NCBI RefSeq assembly: GCF_021134715.1
Contig: NC_060023.1
Span: 8,618,001-8,682,000, forward strand
DNA length: 64,000 bases
Source of the DNA: Daphnia pulex
Taxonomy: Eukaryota > Arthropoda > Branchiopoda > Diplostraca > Daphniidae
Direction of reading: 5' to 3'
Under the pieces are notes generated by a model. That model did not search any database, was not told where the DNA came from, and saw nothing but the letters and a program-made list of their open reading frames with translations. How positions within the stretch are numbered: position 1 is the first letter of the stretch; every line of letters starts with the position of its first letter. The translations under genes were made by a program, and so were the position numbers. Positions 52,828 to 64,000 of this stretch are shown here, piece after piece.

Positions 52828-55800
52828 TCAAGGGCAGTGCTTTTTAACGCGACCGTGTCCTTCAATGGCGTAGCCGCAACGGTTCTCAATATCAGCAACA
52901 CGACTGTGTACATCCTTTAGTCTGCCATCACTATGGCGCTTGGCAGCAGTTGGTGACGAATGTCGAAGAATCTCAACGTCTTGCAGCACAACCTTTCGAA
53001 ATAGAGAAATTAAAAAATCTGGGTATTCAAAAACAATTAACTAAGTATTTACCTGAGCTCCACCACCGACAGTAGTCAACACGTCGCCTTTATAAAGTTT
53101 CGTTTCGATTTCTCCGGACGAATCCTAAGAAAGACAAAAATAAAAACATCCTTTAAGTATAAGCTTGGTTGGAATGTGCTGTTAGTGATCCAATAATTTA
53201 CCTGTTCTTGCGTTGTCAGAACGTATTTCGAAACCTTTGGATCGGTGATCGTTTTGGAATCTACTAATTTAGTAATGGATTTAGCACGATTCATTTGTGG
53301 TTGGAAAACGGTATCTGTTTCAAGAGTGTTTTCTGGGCGATGGTCTATCCATCCCTTACCAGGATCTACAGAACGTGATCGGCGTTTCCTAGTGGATACA
53401 ACTGGTCCCTACAAAAAAAATACAAATTAGACAATCTTGATCGACCCAGAGGGAATTTTAGCATCTTACTCTTAAAGAAGGGGTTCCAACGACTCTGGGA
53501 TCAGAGACGCGATGTGTAGCTCCAATCGAAGGCGTGCGTGATTCGGATTCGCTAGATCCACTTGTGCCAGGAACTTTAACTGAGCAGCCGGCATCCAGCA
53601 AGTCGCGCATAACCAGAAATCTTTCTGTTTGTCGCTGAAGTTGAGATTCTACTTGCTTATAACGGTCCAGTTCTTTCTTTAACTTTTCGCGTTCCAATTG
53701 CCGTTTTGTCTTCTCCTTGGCTTTTACGTGTTGGATTTCCATCTCACCCTGATTAAGAAGGCAATCTTTCTCCTTCAACTCTTCTTCCAACAACCTTAAA
53801 TGAGAAAGACGAAAATTAAAAACTGGTGAATAGCCGTTTTTATCTGGGAATATTTACCTGGCGTATTTTTGATGCTCGAGTACATGGCGCTGTAAGGTAG
53901 CGTTAGCCGATTCCGCATTGAGGACACGGTTTTCAAATGTTTGACAACGCGAACGCTCATCTTTTAATTGCTCGTTCAAACTCAAGTTCTCTTGACGTTT
54001 CAAAATGAGCTCCTCTTCCATTTCACGAATAAGAGTTCGGACTTCGACACATTTCTTCATTTGCTGCTCCCGGCGACTCTGTTGATCACGGATTCGCACC
54101 TTTGAGAAAGGAATTACACACGTGTATAGCATTCGCAAATTTATGCTGAAATATAAAACAACTACCTGCAGATACTCAACCAAGGCCGTTATAAGTCGAT
54201 CATCCGATGCTGATTGTAATTCCAGAGGAGGCCACGAACAGCGAGCCGCACTGAAAACCATATCAATGTCAAACGGCACTTCTGATTGGGGGTTCGAAAT
54301 TCCACCCTGCAAAATCACATTGAAGTTAAATATGAGACTAATAAACTCGCATTGATGGAATAAAAACCTGTTCCAGTTTGCGATATGCCTCGGTTAGAAC
54401 ACGATTGGCCTTTCTGCGGCCTGGGAGAAGGGCGTCTCTTCCAGCTGGCGTTGCTCGAGGAGTAGCTTCCAAGCGAATATTGGGCTGTACGGCACGAGCG
54501 ATTTGCACTTCTTGAGCCATTTCAGCAAAACGCATCACGGAAAGAGTTTCGTCGTAATCATCCGCACGCGGGTTCACGCAAACAATCATTCTAACCTTTC
54601 CTTCGCCGTCAAAGTAACTCTGTTTACAAAACATTTTAGCATTTAGTAATATTAGATACATTATGAACTTGACAGGACGCTTACCTTGAAAAGATGTGTG
54701 ATTTTAGAATCACGGTAGGGCACCATTTTATTAGTGCCATTCAATTGGTTTTCGCGCAGAATTTCCAAGCAAGATCGAAGCGTCATCAAGGTGTTGTTGA
54801 TGCTACCAGCTTCACGCAAACGTTCGCCAGTGGTTTTAGTTCGACTGTTTCTTTCTGAACCAGCAAGATCAACTAATGAGAGCTGTCCTACAGTTAGCAC
54901 CTTCTCTGGAATGGCACCCTTAAAATTAACAATTGATTAGTTTTTTAATTAAAATCGCAGACTTAGTGATCGATCGATGATACCTGGTAATCAAGCGGAG
55001 CCTGAACAACGCGGATGTTAAATACGGAGTGGCTTCTACTCGACTCTGCGTTGAGAGTAGTGTGAGCAACACGGCGTCGCTTTTGTCCCTTGGCAAGAAC
55101 TTCAGCAGCTTCATCGGCCGACTTAACTTCAACTTCAGTCACAGCATGAACATACCTGCAAATAAATAGGTTAAAGCAGCTCACCTTAACAAGTGAACTG
55201 TTCACTTACATATTGTGATGTTGGTCTTCTCGTAAGATTTTTGATTGTATCTTGCCAGGTCGAAGAGGATCGATAGGAGTATCGTCCAACAGATCGAAGA
55301 CTGTATTGTTGTAAACTTCAACAAACGTTACAAAAACTGAATAAGCCTGGTCTTCATCTAATGCTGAAATCCGTGTAGCATCCGTTACGCGCGGCCCTTC
55401 GTTCTCTTGTCCTCTGCGTGCAGGTGTCCTAAAGTATCGCAATTATAATTAGATTGTTTCAAAAATTTTTAAGAATTTGGTATTCTTACTTGAACTTGTT
55501 TGAAGTTTGAGCTTCAGATTGCCTTTCTGATAATGCATCAATTTCACTTTGGATTTCAAAACTGTTCATTTTATCTGGTTTGAAGATATACTTTTTAGCC
55601 TGGTAGATTGAAGATTAGTTAGTACAACTGTATTGCGACATTTTTATTTTTGAAATACCTGGTAGTGACCAATGCTGTTAAAAATAACATCCAAACAACG
55701 AGGGATAATGCCACCATCCTGCAGCTCACCATTCATTGTGTGTGTTTTTCCTGATCCTGTGACTCCATAGGCAAATAGCAAGCTATTCTTTCCATGAAGC

Positions 55801-56336
55801 AAGTCTTCTATTAGCGGTAAAGTCACAGTGTGGAAAATAGGTTTCTGTGTGGTCTTCTCGTCAAACACACCAGTGAATGTATATTGTGTTGCCTATCAAA
55901 AAGAAAGCAAGATTAAAATACTGAAAGTACTTTCAAAAATAAATTGCTGGGAAATAAAGTGTCAACTTACTTTTGTCGTTCCACTTCTGTAACCTTGAGA
56001 AGTTTCTGGAGGTACAACTTGAACTACAGTGTCACTTAAAACAGTTACACACGAATCATCAGAGGGGACATCAAGAGGTCTGATTCTGCAATACACTTGC
56101 ACAGGATCCCGATCTCTGGAAGTCATCAATGCTTGTTTGGACCGTGCTGGGGTAATTGGTGGTTTGGTTGGCACCTTAGGTGCAATCTTCAATCGCCTAA
56201 GATCAACATAAAACATATTCTTAACTTCTTTCGTATACAAAGCATAGTGAAAAAAAGAGCATAATCGGACATGAAGAGAGCACGAAACACAAATCACACA
56301 CTAATACGGTTTGTAGAAAACTTACGATGGTTTCAT
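52828..56336 (-). CDS. KIF23: Kinesin-6 KIF23/MKLP1 (Pavarotti)
   Basis: Plus-end motor of the centralspindlin complex, needed for the central spindle and cytokinesis. Fourteen exons: 56336-56326, 56196-55971, 55892-55659, 55599-55490, 55428-55210, 55155-54984, 54918-54685, 54619-54368, 54306-54166, 54099-53858, 53794-53470, 53408-53202, 53124-53053 and 52992-52828, giving 869 aa. The motor shows VYCRIRPL, the P-loop [10 protein letters not shown], switch [10 protein letters not shown], and switch [10 protein letters not shown]. The long insert in the motor (exons 4-5) is typical of kinesin-6. A neck and a coiled coil rich in E/K/R/Q follow (exons 10-11), then a Ser/Arg-rich tail ([13 protein letters not shown]) that may be phosphoregulated. 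The gene lies 343 bp downstream of APC2 on the same strand. Confidence 0.94.
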
Positions 56337-56679
56337 TTTCGAGCCTATTCGGTTCAGTACTTATGAACCCCTGTCAAATATTTAAAACGAATGAGGGATT
56401 TCAAAATGTAAACCGATTTGTCTGTGCAGTGGGCAAACTTTTTGGCCGTTGTCGATTGTCGTTTCATTCAAACTGAGTGCAGCATCGCCAAATCGCCAGG
56501 TGTGAATTCGAAATACAGCGTTGCCAGTAACCTGACTTATTTATGACATTGAAATTTGAAAATTCGAATACAAATATTAAACGTATTTTAACAACTTTTT
56601 ATTTCATTACAGAGGTAATCACTTCAGAAAATTTATTGTAATGAATACACATTTTTAAATTATCATTAAAAAAATTAGT
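56337..56679. promoter_or_regulatory. KIF23 promoter region / APC2 3' flank
   Basis: 343 bp between the APC2 stop and the KIF23 start codon, both on the minus strand. It must hold the KIF23 promoter. No motif could be assigned confidently. Confidence 0.45.
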
Positions 56680-59603
56680 TCATGGTTTGGGGAGTCTATA
56701 CATTCCAGAGGAGAAAGACAACAACTGTTGCTTAACTTTTGAATCAAGGAAATTTTTCAACTGTTGCAGAGTGCACTCTGCCCCACTAGAGCCTTGCATT
56801 GTAAACATTTTAAGCATCTGGTGAATACGCTCAACTGGAAGGGCTTCGAGATTTGTCAGCATGCCAACAACGTACGACCAATAAACTTGCAAACCATCTT
56901 CTTCCGTTTTTTTCTCACTATCTTCCTCGTCGTCATCTTCTTCTTCTTCCTCCATTTTCGCTAGCGTTTCTAAAAGAATCTACGAAAAGGACGTAATTGC
57001 AAAATACATACATTTGAGAAACGGTAATAACTTTTTAAGATATACCTTATGTCCTGTGAAATTTGGTCCATTTTCATCCACTTTGAAGCGATCAGTAGAA
57101 ATTTCCTGGAGGACCCCGTGTGTTTGCCACACGTGAACTCGCCTTCGAAGATGAGACATTGGTAATTCCATTTCCTGGCTAAGCTCTTCCAAATCCCATT
57201 GATCCTTGTCTTCAAAATGAGATATGATGGCAGCCAAATCGGGCGGGACGGTGAAAGACACGCAACGGTGATTATCAAACTCCAGTTCCAGTTCCACAGA
57301 ACCCGACTGAGGTACCCAATGCAGAGAACGACTCGTTTTCACCGTTTTATAGTTTTGATTATATTGTTCGAGCTGGTTGATGATTTTGATCGGCAACTTC
57401 ATCGGTTTGTCCTTCAGCTGGTCCCAATACTGAGCTGATATAATCATAGCCGAAATCGGAAACTGGATGGAAATAAATAGAAAAAAAATTAACTTTTATT
57501 TATCGATGCGCTAAACGAATTAAAAACGTACTTCAGGTTTGTGCACGACCGACTGTAGGTGGGTGTTGATTCTCTTGGAGTCTGCCACGTCCTTGAGCAT
57601 CACTTCGCAATTGTGCAATTCGTTTTCTCCAAATCGAATTTTGAGAAATTCTAAATTACGAATCTCTTCTTCTGTGTCAAAATGAAGGTTCAGGAGCAAT
57701 CGATCCGACAAAAGCTTGCGATATTCCTTGACAAACAGGCTTTTACTGCCGTAGATGTTCACCAACATTGGTACAATATCGCCCTTTTAAATAAGAATTT
57801 GTTTTACAGAACCGAAACTATTTTAAAAACATCTTTATTAACAAGATGAAATTACCGGCTTTTTTCCTGTCCAAAGTTTGCTAGGATCGGCATCGCTTGG
57901 TGCTGGAAGCCAATTTTCCCAATCGGTTGAGGCTTCGGTATCTCCAACTGCTGCAACAGATTCTTCATCCAGTATAGCAGTTCCCGTTCTTCCCAACTCA
58001 AGCTCTCCGCCCAGCTCTCCGCTACTGTCAGTCAAACTGTGAATTATATGCCGAACAGTGTCTCCTCTAAGTCGCAAATATTGCCTGTTGGAAATAGTTG
58101 AATACATCATAAGCCAAAAGTGACGGATCGAAATTGAATAATAATAATACTTGATCGGATCACACGCTACATCGAGAAGCACGCCAGTGGGATCAAGTAC
58201 GCTAAACGCTCTTATGGCCGATACGTAGGCGATTAGTATGTCTTCTGTTGTGGCTCCCTGGTGAAGCAATCTTGCTTCTAAAGTCGTTTTAAGAGACTGC
58301 GCCAAAATTGGTTTCAACTGCGTCCGTGAAAGGCATTCCTGTAAATCCTTTACCGAAGGAAAGCTCTCGGGGTAGCCTATTACAAGAAAGATTATGAAAC
58401 AATGAACACAATACATGATTTGGAATTGACGAACCGATAATGATCTCGAATAACTGTTCGATTCTAGCGTGTGTATAGGCGTGGTACAGGAATTGGGTAA
58501 AATTTTTTCGCACTTGATCCTGTTGGATGTAGTCTTCTCCATAGACGATACCTAACCACCGAAAAATTATGTTTTGCAACCACTGCAAATGGTTCAGAAC
58601 AAGAAACGAACAGGGTGATTCAAATGCCCATTAAGACCATTAGCACATTAATAAAATACCTTTTCAAGCATTTCAATTTGAGAAGAGGAAAAGTTTCCTA
58701 CACATGAATCCTGGACATGTGATTGGATTTGAGTCAAAATGAGAGTGTGAATCATCCCCACAGATAGTTTCTCAAGTATTCCTATTTCAGCCAAAGCCCT
58801 AAAAAAATAAATATGATCAAATGTGCTGAAACATAATCAAAGAGAAAAATGTTTTTTTTTTTTACTTGTTGGTGTTATGACAATTGTCTAGAATGACATT
58901 ACATTCACATTGATCAATTTCTTGGTCACACCCTGAACAGTGAGTGATAACATCACCAGACTCATCTCCATCTTGAGTAGAAAGATGTAAATTAAAAATT
59001 CAATTATAAACCTACTTTAGAACAAGTATAATACCAAAGTTAAAATTCCTTTTTTCTAAAGACATGAATGCTCTGAAAGCTCGGCTGTAGAAGAAATTCA
59101 CACAGCATTCAAACTTTGGTGGTATCTGAGACAGCAAAATTGCACTGAGGTGTGCCTGATATTGGGCGAATGATTTTGGCGTGACATTTCCTGACAGGTG
59201 ATCCAACAAGGAAAAGTAATGCTGAAGGCTTTTAATGTCGGTGTTCAGAACTTTAACAGCCTCCCTATAGTTTTCGTAACCAGAATTTTCATTCTGAGTC
59301 ACTTCAAATCTGGACCAAAAATTAGGGGTTATCCTATTTCGTGTGTCATTGAACAGCTTCTGCCAAACCAATTCCTTGCTGAAGTCTACCAAATCATGGT
59401 TAACAATGAATTCTGCACATCCTTCAATTTCGGTTCTGTCTAATTCCTTCTGCATGTAAAAATTCAAACGGTGAGCGTGAAACAAGAGTAATGAAACAAA
59501 TCTACAAGTAACAAAAAAAGAATCATACTTGACATTTTCCATCAAGGTTCAAAGTTTGTTTCAGATAGTCCCAAGCAGATGAAACTGGCTTCACTGTGTT
59601 CAT
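56680..59603 (-). CDS. ANAPC2: Anaphase-promoting complex subunit 2 (APC2)
   Basis: Cullin-like catalytic-core subunit of the APC/C ubiquitin ligase. Ten exons: 59603-59529, 59449-59035, 58971-58866, 58798-58660, 58582-58435, 58376-58151, 58084-57856, 57783-57532, 57462-57046 and 56979-56680, giving 768 aa (human 822). The N-terminal helical repeats are followed by the cullin-homology region (IYGSKSLFVKEYRKLLSDRL, FGENELHNCEVMLKDV) and a C-terminal APC2-type winged-helix domain (VERIHQMLKMF). An acidic run, EEEEEDDDEEDSE, precedes that domain. Exon 3 is cysteine-rich (CSGC...CEC...C), which I cannot match to a known zinc site from memory. The exon 5 donor is the unusual GTTCGT. UBE2S and the RING subunit APC11 act with this protein. 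Confidence 0.94.
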
Positions 59604-62600
59604 TTCGTGCGAAAATTTTGGGTTTTAACACGCTCTTAGAAAAAGATACAATTTTCATAAGAACTTCAGTTCAGACAAAAACAGAAAATTGTTATTTCAA
59701 AAAATTTGCTAATTTCGTCTGCTGGGCTACAAATGTCCACCCGCCAAAATAAAAGAACGACAACTAGAGACGACTGGTGGTAACTATATGCACCAGAACT
59801 AAGGAGGCGTCAAAAAAAAAAAATACTTTTCCGGATATAATTCTACAAAAAAGCTTTGGGGCTTTAAATGTCCACCTTCAGTATTTAAAAAAGATAATAA
59901 ATTAAATATAAGTTCAAACGACATGAACATACACATTCAATCTATTAATTCGCGCAAACATCACGCTTCGATTTCACCCGCGGTCGCAGGGTTGAGTCGC
60001 AAGTTGATTTACAAGTAACAATTCTTCATCAAAATGTATAAACTAGCCAGCATCTGGTGCAGCACGAAGCTGATGTCATTTGATAATGTGCAGCATCGCT
60101 GCCCGGCTCCATGTGATTAATAAATATGCTGCTGGAAACGTTCATCGGCTGCTGGTCAGAGAGTCTGCGGTGTATAAAAGACGAACGATTTCGCAGCAGC
60201 ACTCTTGTGCTGTTGCCCATGAAATCCAAATAGTATATATATAGTAGGATGATGTGCCAACTCAACCGGGTTCGTTTTTCTCCTGGAAAAGCCACACACA
60301 TACAATTCACATCTGCCAAAAGCTAACGGTTTATTCTTTCTGCCTTGCGATGAGAGTCCGGGTGTTGCGACGGCGACGGTGATTCACATGACTGGAGTTG
60401 ACAGCCAACGACAGCGCGACGGTGGTGGCGGAGTCGACAGTTATTGGCGCTCTTATCTGACGACCCATCAGCAAAATACACCGTGAACATGATTAAGATC
60501 ATATAATAAAATCATAAAAAGAAAAGAAGAGCGATAGGAAATATCGAATCGTATAACATAGTTAAACGTTTTAAAAAAGAAAAGAAACGAAAGTTGATGG
60601 CTTTCATTCTCGAATATTCACGCAGCCGTGATCATCACAGCTATTATGCACAGACACGCCAATTATTGTGAAAGAAAACATCACCGAGAATCGATTTGGA
60701 TGGGAGGCAAAGCGAAAAGAAGTTGGAATTGACCGGGGCAATGATCATCATCATCACGATGACCCGCGATGAAAATATTTCTTTCTAGGTATTTATTTTG
60801 AACGCGTTCATCTTTCACGAAGAGGAGGGATTAGCGGAGGACGGAAGGAACTTCATTTGTGTCTTAGCTAGATAGGCGAAGATATAAGAGAATATCTATA
60901 ATTTAACTCGAGTTAATCTAGAGAAGGCGGCGGGGCTGGCGGTCCGTTGACCTGTTCACGCACCAGCAGCAGCACCGCCGCGTCGCTCCCGCGCCAACCG
61001 AGATCCGACCGACCGACCATCCACCAGACATGGAAGAAACGGGAGGGAAAAATCGCCATCCGCATCACACGCAGCCCATTCGGACACAACCTCCTTTCCT
61101 ATTTATTCGGCTATACATATCATCAGTTTCAGTATACTATAGGCTTCTCTCTCTCACCATCTCTCCAACTCCTCCCGATAGTTATAAGTCTACACTGCTG
61201 GTCTTATTTTAGCGTCACGGAGTTGGCCGGCCGTTTACACAGGAAGGAGGCGGAAAAAACATCCGCCAAAAGAAAAGAAAAAAGACAAAAATTACCTCAA
61301 AGTCGTTTGAGATAAGCTGTATGTGATTAAAACAACATTTTTAAAAGAAAACAAGGCAATATAACGATGAAACGTTCATTATGTCTACGATTGGCCGAAT
61401 CATTTCAAAGAAGCAAAAGTATTTTTTTTAATATTTATGGAGTTGTCGGCAACAGCCAAAAACTTCATTTTTTCGCCACTCACGTTGGCCATCTGGTCGT
61501 CGAGCCGTGATGGTATTAAGTGAAAATGCTGCTGCGGTGGTGTTTCTCAGCTCTGCCACATTGCGATGCTGTACATATATAACATTCCAAAATGCATAGA
61601 ATTATGGCGATTCGTGATGATGAAAAGGAAAATCATCATTTTGAATAGGGAGGAAAAATGCGCCTTTTCTTTTAACATTCTCGGAACGGTACATCTATTC
61701 AACATTGGCGGGAGTGGAGGAAGGAGGGGGGAAAATGGCTTTTGGTTCGCATGTTTTATATGTCCGGATAGTGCGAATGAATAAACGAAAAACGGTTGGC
61801 TAAATTCACTTGACTCTTTTTTTGTTTTTTTGTTTTTCATCCGGAAAAAAAAAGCGACAAGCAAATATGGCTGGAGGGTGGCCATTAAAAAGAAAATATA
61901 TACCTGGGCGCACGCGGAAGTGTGAACGCGAACGAAATAACAATTAAGAAATGGGGGGGGGGGATTATAAAACAGTCGGATAGTCACGCAGAAGAGAATC
62001 AAATGCAGCAGCAGCATGGCCATCATCTCTCTCAGCATCAGCTTCTATATACAGCAGGATCTTTTGTGTAATAACAGGTGGTTCAATTATTATTATTGTT
62101 CCATTTCGTTTGATAACATTTCAAGCACCTTACAGAAAAAGATGGAATTTTTTCTTTCCGACTGCTCTCGGTTTTCACTCTTCTTTTTCCTGGTGTCCAG
62201 ATTTCCGTTTCCTAAAGGAAAAATGAAAAAGAAAAAATGGGGTCCGATCAACCGTAAATGAAACCAGAAGTGGAAAAGGAACAAGTGCAAGGGAAATATA
62301 ATAATGAGGAACTTGGTACATATGGTGAAGACGAGAGAAAAAATGTAGCGGTCGCTAATGTTCTACGGCTGGATACCAACACCGTTTTTTTTAAATAATT
62401 AAATGTTGCTAGAAATAATATTTACATGTTCCACGCGCTGGATTATCTGTTATTTCTTTATTTTTTGAAATTTTTTTCAAAATCTGATTATTAAATTATA
62501 TCAGCGCGCTTTAGCCGCCAATTTTTATAAAAATGGATTTATTAAATAATCTTTTTTTACAGTTTGACATCGCGGATGTTATATAGACACACCATCTTGG

Positions 62601-64000
62601 TTTTTTCCACTGAATCATTCGTTTATATCCTTCCGCTGAAAAAAAAAAATCATTTCCAAATTCCCCCCCCCCCCAAAAAAAAATAAAGGAATGACGTAAA
62701 TGTATAACGGGACCGGCTGTTGTTCAGTTCCATCCTGCAACAATCGCCTTTCATGTGTCCATTCTTCTTCCATCTCTTTTTCCCAACAGTCTAACAATTC
62801 AACAAAACACACACAACACGCCAAGTTTGTCATTTGGGTTCAGCGTATTATTATTCTATGTATAGTGAGACTTGTTTTTGTTTATTTTATTATGACCAGT
62901 TTTATTGTTGCGTTTATTTTCGGTTGTTTTTCTTCAAGAGGGAAAACAAAAGTCGCGGTACTTTTTTATTTTTACATTTAAACGACCCGGTTGGGTTTTA
63001 GCGGTCCTATCGGCGTTTTCTTGTGTGTGTCCGGGCTGACCTGTCGGATCATGCAGTTGTACTCCACAGGCGCAAGTTCGCACGACATTCCGGCCGGACA
63101 TTGTTATTACGTTCCGTTAAGGCGTGTGGGGGCTGGATGCGGGGAGGGGAGGGGGATCCTTCTGAAAAACGGGCGGGAATTTCGTTTCACGCGCTCGCTC
63201 GAGTGGACACCGCTATTACAATCAACAGCAGCACAAGCACAAGCAGCAGCAAAGATAAAATGATTTTTTTAAAAGGTGGAAAAAGAAACGGAAAGGTATA
63301 ACAAGAAAAATAAAAAAATCCAAAATATAACTGCAGTTTGCCCATAACAACTCAAAACTCCTCCGTTGAGTGTTTTCCGAAGGGGAAAAAGAAAAATTCG
63401 CCGTTTTTTTCCACCAAAAAATCCCTCGGCATCTTAAAAATGTCCAACAAAGGAAAAGAATCTAAACAGAGTGTTATGTTGTTGTTGTAGTATATTACAC
63501 GAAATCCGGTTCTTCTTCTTTTCTTTTGTTGCTGGGGCTCAACCCATGTCGTACAGTACATGATATGCCAGGCCAAACAAAGATGACTCAGTCATCCGGT
63601 CAACCACCACCACCAGCACCCACCCACCTGCGAAGAAGAAGAAGAAGAAGAAGAAAACCTGAAAATCCACCACACCGTGACACGACCGAGATGGATAATT
63701 TCAAGCTTTTTGTAACAGAGAATAACATGCCAACGTGATTCGGTTCGTAGGGTGTGTGACATTGACCTTAAAGCACCGGTACTCTCGCCATCAGGCAGCC
63801 AGCCATATAGACACAAGAGTGACGCAAAACTTAGACGTCAGGAATTATTAGGGGGGCAGCACAAGCATAGTTGTTGTTGTATTGTTGTTTTGTTGATTCC
63901 ATTATGTAGGCACGTCATCGTGACAACAAGGCCTGCGTCAAATGCAAATGGAGAGTAATATACAGATAGACTTTCTTCTCTTATTTTATTATTTGGACGG
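59604..64000. other. 4.4-kb terminal region without a supported gene
   Basis: APC2 promoter side, then A/T-rich and low-complexity DNA to the window end. Open frames (for example 60947-61315 + and 61547-62038 -) are driven by homopolymers and lack splice or family support. Homopolymer runs at 62662-62683 (C then A) and a GAA run at 63632-63654 stand out. It may include leader exons of a gene beyond the window. Confidence 0.45.
63632..63654. repeat. (GAA)n microsatellite
   Basis: Seven to eight GAA triplets in terminal intergenic DNA. Confidence 0.9.

Noticed and set aside
61547-62038. 163-codon minus-strand frame
   Set aside because: Composition is dominated by Phe/Leu/Pro from homopolymer runs; many such frames overlap here.

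Overview
This window looks like nuclear DNA from an arthropod, most probably a crustacean of the Daphnia type. Almost every gene is cut by many short introns (mostly 55-100 bp) with standard GT-AG borders. All recognisable products are animal proteins: actin, villin, K2P potassium channels, CYP4, astacin, KDEL receptor, PI4K2, KIF23 and APC2. I found no bacterial, viral or organellar gene, no CRISPR array, and no tRNA or rRNA. Exon borders were read by hand from splice sites and reading phase; each assembled coding sequence listed has consistent phase unless I say otherwise. The Daphnia label is an inference.

Layout. 1-1084: 3' part of an actin gene (+). 1085-6652: actin 3' UTR, intergenic DNA and the leader of the next gene. 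6653-12462 (+): a 682-aa two-pass membrane protein with four PPxY motifs, family not recognised. 13647-14206 (-): a small signal-peptide, single-membrane-span protein, not recognised. 14812-15714 (-) UBE2S and 16183-17132 (+) ARL6IP1 form a head-to-head pair. 17792-20806 and 21566-24765 (both -): tandem two-pore-domain K+ channel genes with identical exon layout. 26603-29059 (+): a CYP4-like P450 with a frameshift in its last exon. 29653-30820 (+): WBP2. 31347-33867 (-): astacin metalloprotease. About 4.1 kb follows without a convincing gene. 37980-38953 (-) KDEL receptor and 39592-41611 (+) PI4K2 form a second head-to-head pair. 43866-47380 (+): villin/advillin-like protein. 47381-52827: repeat-rich DNA with a TTAA-flanked MITE, an inverted-repeat pair and a decayed copy of the NURF301/BPTF chromatin-remodeller gene. 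52828-56336 (-): KIF23/Pavarotti kinesin. 56680-59603 (-): APC2. 59604-64000: no supported gene.

How genes relate. UBE2S (the chain-elongating E2 of the APC/C), APC2 (the APC/C cullin that receives the UBE2S tail) and KIF23 (central spindle) all act in mitotic exit. KDEL receptor, PI4K2 and ARL6IP1 act in the secretory and endosomal membrane system. Actin and villin are direct partners. WBP2 and the 682-aa membrane protein are both rich in PPxY motifs, ligands of WW-domain proteins. I see no operon-like arrangement; the clustering may be chance.

The most notable signals are: the NURF301-like pseudogene; the piggyBac-type MITE; a 139-bp identical exon-plus-intron tract shared by the two K2P genes; fast-changing, internally repeated K2P tails; a 16-nt microexon carrying the K+ filter; the CYP4 frameshift; a 38-bp intron; a GC-AG intron; and two unrecognised membrane proteins.
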